DNA of 64,000 nucleotides from assembly GCA_964035545.1 (NCBI GenBank), contig OZ037766.1, positions 20,325,767-20,389,766 of the forward strand, given 5' to 3'. Under the pieces are notes generated by a model. The model saw only the letters and a program-made list of their open reading frames with translations. It was not told where the DNA came from and searched no databases. The DNA comes from Bugula neritina. Its lineage: Eukaryota; Bryozoa; Gymnolaemata; Cheilostomatida; Bugulidae. Below are positions 57,676 to 64,000 of this stretch, one piece after another (within the stretch, counting starts at the first letter, position 1; the number at the start of each line of letters is the position of its first letter). Made by a program: the position numbers and the translations under genes.

Positions 57676-60600
57676 ATGGCAAAATTATCATGCCGGTTTT
57701 ATCAACATAAGTTTCCTGAACAAGAAGATGTTGTTATGGTAAAAGTTCGGGATATAGCAGAAATGGGGGCCTATGTACATTTGCTGGAGTATAATAACAT
57801 TGAGGGCATGGTGCTGCTCAGTGAACTTTCTAGGAGGAGAATCAGATCTATAAATAAGCTCATCAGGATAGGGAGAGATGAATGTGTTGTTGTCATTAGA
57901 GTAGACAAAGACAAAGGTTGGTATTACTTAAACATGCACCCTCTTTTTTGAAAGAAATAGGGCCCAATTGTAATTTAAACAGGTTTTCACTTGTCACTCG
58001 GTCAAGTACAGACATAAATTATTTTAATCTGATTTAGGAGAGAGAATATTTTCTATGCTTGCAAATTTGATGTTAGTGAGCCTTTTTAAAGCAGTGTAAA
58101 GGTATATCAATGTGATAATGATGTAACAGTTTTATATAGTTTGGTTGCAGTTTTTCCTGACTATCTGGTAACTTATTTGTTCTTTACACAACTCTTTGCT
58201 AAAAGTTTGTTAAATATTGATGAATTTTTCGGCTTCAAAAGACATGGGGGTTCCAAATCTATTTCACAATTTACATAAATGCTAGCGTAGTGCCTTTTCA
58301 GGCACAGAAACTTTCTGTAAAGGCCAAAATTTAAAAAGAAAAGTAACTATAAAAACTTGATTCATCAAAATATAAACTAATAAGTATAAAATAAACGCAA
58401 TGTAAATAGAACATGTTTCAAGTTACCTACCAAATAGTTTTTATATTAAAATGGTTTTGCATTTTAACTATAAACCCGATATATTATCTTACTATTATAT
58501 TCATATTCGGATCTTCATTCATGTTTATATGCAGTGAAAATCCAACTAAACCAACAACTTATTTAGTTTACCATGGATGACTAATACATTTTTATTTTTG
58601 TTAGTTCAGTTGTATTTGATGTATTTCTTCTCAAATACCATTATCACTGCTATATCAAACCCTGTAATATGAGCATGGGCTAAGGCATCTCTTACACATT
58701 TTATTTCAATGACTTGTATTATATTTGACTTAGGAGCTTTTTGTGTTCATATGCTTGCAATATATAATGAATCAAATATAATATTTCAGGGTATATAGAT
58801 CTGTCTAAGAGAAGAGTCGGACAAGAAGATATTGTGAAATGTACAGAGAAATATTCTAATGCAAAGCATGTGAGTCAGTCATTTCATTATTGTGCTTCCA
58901 GCTACTATGCAAGTTGCAAGTGGTTCACCACTTGACTTCCAGTGTTTTCTCTCCCATTGCTATTTTCATGACTATTATAATGGTTGAACTACTTACTTAT
59001 TGCCCACAAATCAATATCAGTTCAGCTGCATCCAGTTCTTTGAGAGGTAATCTTTAGTTCCTACATTTTAGACTTTACTTCACCATTTTGAAAAATTCAA
59101 TCATTCATTACAAATAATTAATACACCTTTTGGCTGTGCTAGCAGTTTAAAATTGTAACTGAATTATTTAACAAAAGTACTGATATCCCAAGATGTATCT
59201 TGTTCCTTACTAGAACTGTTTTATTTTCTTGGTGGCATTGTACGTTTTTGTGAGGTGTCTAGTTTTTTCTCTTCAAGTTGTTTTGTGTTTTTCCATAAAC
59301 TCGGGTTGAACTGAGTTCAGGCTGGGCAGATGGGACTGCCTCCGACTGAGTGAGTTCAAACTTTGACCTATTTCACTCTGTTATGTTGATTCAGGTAAAC
59401 AGCATACTTAGACATGTTGCTGAACTGTTGGAGTACGAAAGCAATGAACAGCTGGAAGAATTGTACGAGAAGACAGCTTGGCACTTTGATAAAAAATATG
59501 GAAAGCCAGGAGCATCATTTGAGGCATTTAAGCACGCAGTCATGTAGGTTATCTATTTGGTTCTTCTCTTCAACATGGAAGTTGCCACTGTTGCTTAAAT
59601 AAAATAGTCTGCTCCATTAAATTGCTAAATTAGTGTAGAGCTTGCACACCATTGGGTGGCATAAAACTAGGCATGTTTTTGATGAAATAAATTTGGTCTG
59701 AAGTCAAAACCCATAGTTTCTGTTTTCAAAAACAAGTTCAACCTTCAACGTGGGCATGACTAGTTTCAGAGGCCTACAACAATGCTGTGATATGCCAAGT
59801 GTAATGGTGTATCTTTTAACCTTTGTGTAGAGAGCCAGAAATCTTGAATGAATGTGATATTGATGAGAAAACCAAGGAGGTTCTGCTGGCTGATATAAAA
59901 AGACGTCTCACTCCTCAAGCTGTGAAAATTAGAACAGGTATAAGAACGTGGTGTATTAGAGTGGTGGTGTGCAACCAGTTTGATGCAGTGCTAGACCAGT
60001 TTTGTGCAATACTAGACCAGTTATATACAGTGCTAGACCAGTTATATACAGTGTTAGACCAGTTCTATACAGTGCTAGACCAGTTCTATACAGTGCTAGA
60101 CCAGTTCTATACAGTGCTAGACCAGTTCTATACAGTGCTAGACCAGTTCTATACAGTGCTAGACCAGTTCTATACAGTGCTAGACCAGTTCTATACAGTG
60201 CTGGGCCAGCTCTATGCAGTGCTAGACCAGTTCTATACAGTGCTAGACCAGTTCTATACAGTGCTGGGCCAGCTCTATTCAGTGCTAGACTAGTTCTATA
60301 CAGTGCTAGACCAGTTCTATACAGTGCTAGACCAGTTCTATACACTGCTAGACCAGTTCTATACAGTGCTAAACCAGTTCTATACAGTGCTAGAGCAGTT
60401 CGATACAGTGCTAGACCAGTTCTATACAGTGCTAGACCAGTTCGATACTGTGCTAGACATATTCTACACAGTGCTGGACAAGTATTGGTCATGTGCCATT
60501 ATAATTGTTAGGCCAAATGTTGCCATTAGATAATACATATATTTTGCTGGCCCTCTGTACAGAATGAACATACCAACTATTCTAAGAGACCTGATTCAGC

Positions 60601-62326
60601 ACTTGTGGTGTCACCATCTTAAAATTAATGCAGTGTGTAACTAGCATATAATTTCTTGTGGAGGCTACCTGGTGGAATAGTGAAATTGGTAGTGTCATAT
60701 ATGCTACTTTGGTGAGAGTAGATTTTATGTAGATTTTTGCTCTTCTGTTTAAGATATAGAAGTTTCTTGCTACCATTACGAAGGTATAGATGCTGTGAAA
60801 GCAGCATTGAAGGCAGGTCTGGTTGTAAGCACTGAGGAGATGGCTGTTAAGGTAAGATATTCACCCAGGATGGTTAACCTTGCATTAGTGGCACTCATAT
60901 TTAACCTTAGTATTTATGGGCTCTTTGTTGATCAAATTTGCAATGTTGATCTCTAACCTTCCAGTGAAAATGTCTTGTAACTTCAGAAATCACTGATGAT
61001 TTCCTAAATATTCTATAACTGCCAGGTTAACATAAATTTAGTATTTGCTTATGTTCCTGGTAATGAAGAATGGTTTTAGTTGAGTGGTCATTTGTAGATT
61101 AACTTGATAGCTCCACCTACGTACGTCATGACTACTACCACTCTGGAGAGAGATGGCGGAATAGCTAAGCTGCAAGAAGCTAATGACTTGATAAAAGAGG
61201 CAATAGAAAAGTCTAAAGGCACTTTTAAAGTTAAGATGGAGGTTGGTGTCTTTTAATCAATTAGTAATTAAATTTATTTGGCCATTAATTCTACATTTCT
61301 TTGTGTAATGCCTTCAGCGGGTAAGATTATGCTTTTCATACTCTACCTAATATTCTCATATTAGGTAAAGCATAAAAAGTATTGAAATGGAATGTTGGAT
61401 AGTATTTGATAATTAGGGCAGACTGAATTTTAATTGAATTAAACTAAAAAGAAATAAATTTTGATAGTTTTTGGAGCTAACATTTTTAGCTTCTTTTTTG
61501 CAATAAATATTCAAATTTAACAATCAACTACAGGTTGTTAGCAACTGGCCGATTTTCCACATTCAAGTTAGTCAGCTATGTTGTGGATATGCATGTTTTT
61601 ATCAAATTTCTTATTATATTACTCCTTTCTTCATAGATTGGAAGCTGAATTAGTTTTTAGGAATCCTAATCCAGGTTATTTCAAAGATATATTATATGTC
61701 ATATTGTAGCTTGCTCAATAAAAGAAAAATTAGCAAAAACAGCAAACATTGGCGGCCAATTTCGTTTCGAAGTGTATTAGTTGTGCAGATTTAGAAGCTT
61801 GTTCAATATATAACTTGGTGCCGAGCTTGGTTGTGTTTTTATGGCTATCAATATATTGAAAATATCTGCAAACTAGCTAAGTCAAACATTACATCTACAT
61901 CCACATCTCCAAGACCTATGTTAATAGTTATTCTCTTTGACCCTATAAAAAGGATTTTGTAATTTTGATCTTTGTGGTAAAAATGCATTCACTAAAGAGC
62001 TCAATTATTGACTTACTAGTTGGAGATTTCAGTTTTATAAATCATTATTATAATAGAAACCTACAGTTACTACAACCAATAAGCTTTATAGATGTAAATT
62101 GGTTTATTTGAGTTCACAGTTCAATTGCTGGTCGATATTCTATTAGTAACTATTCTTATTTTTATATTAGCCAAGAGTTGTGTCAGATCTGGAGGATTTG
62201 GAGCTGAAGAGGCAGTTGGCTGAGCTTGAAGATGCCAATGAAGAGGTTGATGGGGATGACGATGATGAAAGTGAAGAGGAGAGTGGAGATGAAGAGGATG
62301 AAGGAGGTGTCGATGAGGCAGAGTAA
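57676..62326 (+). CDS. EIF2S1: Translation initiation factor eIF2 alpha subunit, complete
   Basis: Regulatory subunit of eIF2, which brings initiator tRNA to the 40S ribosome; phosphorylation of Ser51 by stress kinases blocks initiation. Coding exons 57676-57916, 58790-58869, 59395-59543, 59831-59937, 60754-60851, 61098-61241 and 62171-62326 join in phase to 324 residues. The start-codon exon opens at 57662 after TTCTATTTCAG. Seen: [20 protein letters not shown], an S1-type OB fold with EMGAYV and [14 protein letters not shown], then [15 protein letters not shown] containing the Ser51 site; [48 protein letters not shown]; and an acidic Asp/Glu tail. All parts are intact. Human eIF2-alpha has 315 residues. 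Intron 4 contains a 21-bp minisatellite. Confidence 0.97.
59985..60485. repeat. 21-bp minisatellite, about 23 units, in EIF2S1 intron 4
   Basis: The unit GTGCTAGACCAGTTCTATACA repeats in tandem with few substitutions (GGGCCAGCTCTATG, GACTAGTTC variants). Because 21 is a multiple of three, several frames stay open across it on both strands ([21 protein letters not shown]), producing spurious long frames. It starts about 50 bp after the donor of exon 4. Confidence 0.95.
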
Positions 62327-62399
62327 CTGCAAGATTTACTACTTTTGTTACAGTAATTTTAGGTTTTTACAAAATTGTTATTTGTATATGTTGATTATT

Positions 62400-62405
62400 A
62401 ATAAA
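62400..62405 (+). promoter_or_regulatory. Polyadenylation signal AATAAA, EIF2S1
   Basis: AATAAA 74 bp after the EIF2S1 stop codon (TAA at 62324-62326). Confidence 0.65.
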
Positions 62406-62433
62406 GTAATGGCTGCTAATACTAAAAGAATGC

Positions 62434-62439
62434 TTTATT
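62434..62439 (-). promoter_or_regulatory. Polyadenylation signal AATAAA, SNRNP40
   Basis: Minus-strand AATAAA about 140 bp after the SNRNP40 stop codon. It lies only about 30 bp from the opposing EIF2S1 signal, so the two 3' ends meet or overlap. Confidence 0.6.
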
Positions 62440-62577
62440 GCTATATATGTACAAATGTGTAAAAGCCAAACAATACATCTCACTATACAATATTATAGTA
62501 AAATACATATTAGTAGAATTCTCATGTTTCAACAATGACCTATGTGTTATTTACACCAGTAAACAAATCAGTACACA

Positions 62578-63928
62578 TCACTCAATCTCTCCCAGATAAA
62601 TCTGCTTATCGCTGGATCCTGACATGACTACAACAAAAAGTTCAGTTGAGTCTAGATTACTTGTGGACATAAATATTACTAGTCTCAATATAACTACCGA
62701 ATAATTTTTATAACAAAATTATCAAAAAATGAATTAGCAAGGGCCGAGATTTTAGTCAACAACAATGGTTATAATGAATTATACTTTCTAACAGCATTTG
62801 CTTGCCCTAGTAATAAATAAGAGAATGTAACTTACTAATAGGTTCTGTAGGGTGGAAGGCCACATCATTGACTGATCCCTCGTGGCCAGGTAATTTGTAC
62901 AACACCCTTCTAGAAGTAGTATCCCAAATGTAAACATATCTATCACCAGAACCAGCAGAAATCTTTGATCCATCTGGTGACCAGGCACACCGCAACAAAT
63001 TCTGAAATAGAAGAAAGATGGTTATTGCACAAAAATTGAGAAAGAATTACACACCATCAACTGATAAAGCCAAGAACTTGTAAATGTGTAAGCCAAATAG
63101 TGGATACGCAATCAACTTGGTACTAGAAACCAGCTGACATTAATTTGTACAATCATAAGAGCTTTTAAGCACTGGATCTTGCAAATGTTGTCAATACTAA
63201 GTCACAGCAGAAATATAAAATGTGTTAAATTAAATGAGCTTTTCCACTAATTACTTAGTTTGAAAACATGGGAATGCCATTTAAAAGATCAAATAGGTAA
63301 AGTAAAGATATAAACAATTGCTGTTTAACAAGTGACATATCTTCCTAAGAAATGTTGTAAAAATTTAGTAAAATAAATGGGAAAAACAGTTCTTTTTACT
63401 TATCTTAGACTATAGCTAATATTTCTTCAGTTTTACGCAAGCACATACACAATTCAGTAAGTTCAATTTTAAAATTCATTTATTGTACAATTCTAAGTTC
63501 TGTATATTAATTTTCCTTAGGCGAAATTTAAACTGACACCACATGTATAAATCAAAGAATTACGATTATAATGTATATATGCATTATATAATATCTTTCT
63601 GCTGCTATGGATGTTGTACAAGATCATTAGAGTAAGGCCCACCTGAAGCCTGAATTACCTATATTACAATTACTTATATATAAAATGTGGATTAGTTACA
63701 ACTGTTTTGTTATCAAGCTATTGAGTTGTATATTCAGCTCACTGACATTTGAAATCAGTAAGAATATTAAAGTTTTTACACAAGTTGCTGCAAACATTTG
63801 AAAACAAGCACAATAGTAGGTATAAAACGTAAAACAACAACATACTTTTTCGAATGAATGTTTGTGTCCACGGAAGATTTTCACACATCTCTCTTGGGGA
63901 GCAAATGGACGGATATCCCAACATCTAA
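62578..63928 (-). CDS. SNRNP40: U5 snRNP 40-kDa WD40 protein, last three exons
   Basis: WD40 propeller protein of the U5 snRNP, part of the spliceosome. Three exons, in transcript order 63928-63846, 63001-62836 and 62627-62578, join in phase to the C-terminal 98 residues. They read RCWDIRPFAPQERCVKIFRG, HKHSFEK, NLLRCAWSPDGSKISAGSGD, RYVYIWDTTSRRVLYKLPGH, EGSVNDVAFHPTEP and MSGSSDKQIYLGEIE, then TGA. RPFAPxERC, WDTTSRR and the YxGEIx terminus are specific for SNRNP40. The upstream WD repeats lie beyond the right edge. Tail to tail with EIF2S1. Confidence 0.95.
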
Positions 63929-64000
63929 CTAAAAGTACAAATCAATATGCACAATTTACAGCTTATGACATTTTGACACAAAAAGTATTTTCTCCATCTT

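Noticed and set aside
59823-60511. Long open frames of 156-178 codons on both strands ([21 protein letters not shown] repeats)
   Set aside because: They are translations of the 21-bp minisatellite in EIF2S1 intron 4; the repeat length is a multiple of three, so frames stay open by arithmetic.

Overview
The window looks like nuclear DNA from an AT-rich, intron-dense invertebrate animal. Conserved metazoan genes are split by short phase-consistent introns with GT..AG ends, and the space between them is filled with decayed transposons, tRNA-derived SINEs, miniature inverted-repeat elements and micro/minisatellites. The protein matches and the SINE type suggest a lophotrochozoan such as a mollusc or bryozoan, but I cannot fix the species. 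There are no bacterial operons, CRISPR arrays, tRNA genes or rRNA genes.

Host genes that could be assembled exon by exon: (1) 33-4001, minus, 5' and middle part of uridine-cytidine kinase-like 1 (UCKL1), running off the left edge; (2) 39641-43324, minus, a two-exon DIRAS-like small GTPase; (3) 49154-52424, minus, a complete five-exon DHHC palmitoyltransferase of the ZDHHC4 type; (4) 57676-62326, plus, a complete seven-exon eIF2-alpha (EIF2S1); (5) 62578-63928, minus, the 3' end of the U5 snRNP WD40 protein SNRNP40, convergent with EIF2S1. Less certain genes are a membrane-protein candidate (17935-18919, minus), an intron-containing hAT-derived gene (24876-25841, plus) and two orphan coding stretches (16159-16354 and 23113-23550).

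Mobile DNA dominates 8-37 kb: a hAT-type element (8068-8506), three decayed Ty3/gypsy retrotransposons (9021-10262 minus, 10910-15900 minus, 20845-23036 plus), LINE and R2-type non-LTR fragments, three piggyBac fragments, a remnant of a cysteine-rich invertebrate repeat protein, and an almost intact MULE transposase with an intron (34790-36685). The gypsy copy at 11.3-15.9 kb is a GC-rich island in an otherwise AT-rich window.

The most distinctive observation is an ultra-short palindromic mobile element of 41, 48 and 72 bp. Each of its three copies is flanked by a perfect 8-bp duplication. One copy sits inside a larger hAT-type MITE whose sister copy in this same window keeps the uninterrupted target site, so the insertion can be read directly from the sequence. 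Other points of note are a DIRAS protein lacking the Ras Gly12/Gly13/Gln61 residues, polyadenylation signals of EIF2S1 and SNRNP40 that cross within about 40 bp, and a 21-bp minisatellite of about 23 units beginning next to an EIF2S1 splice donor.
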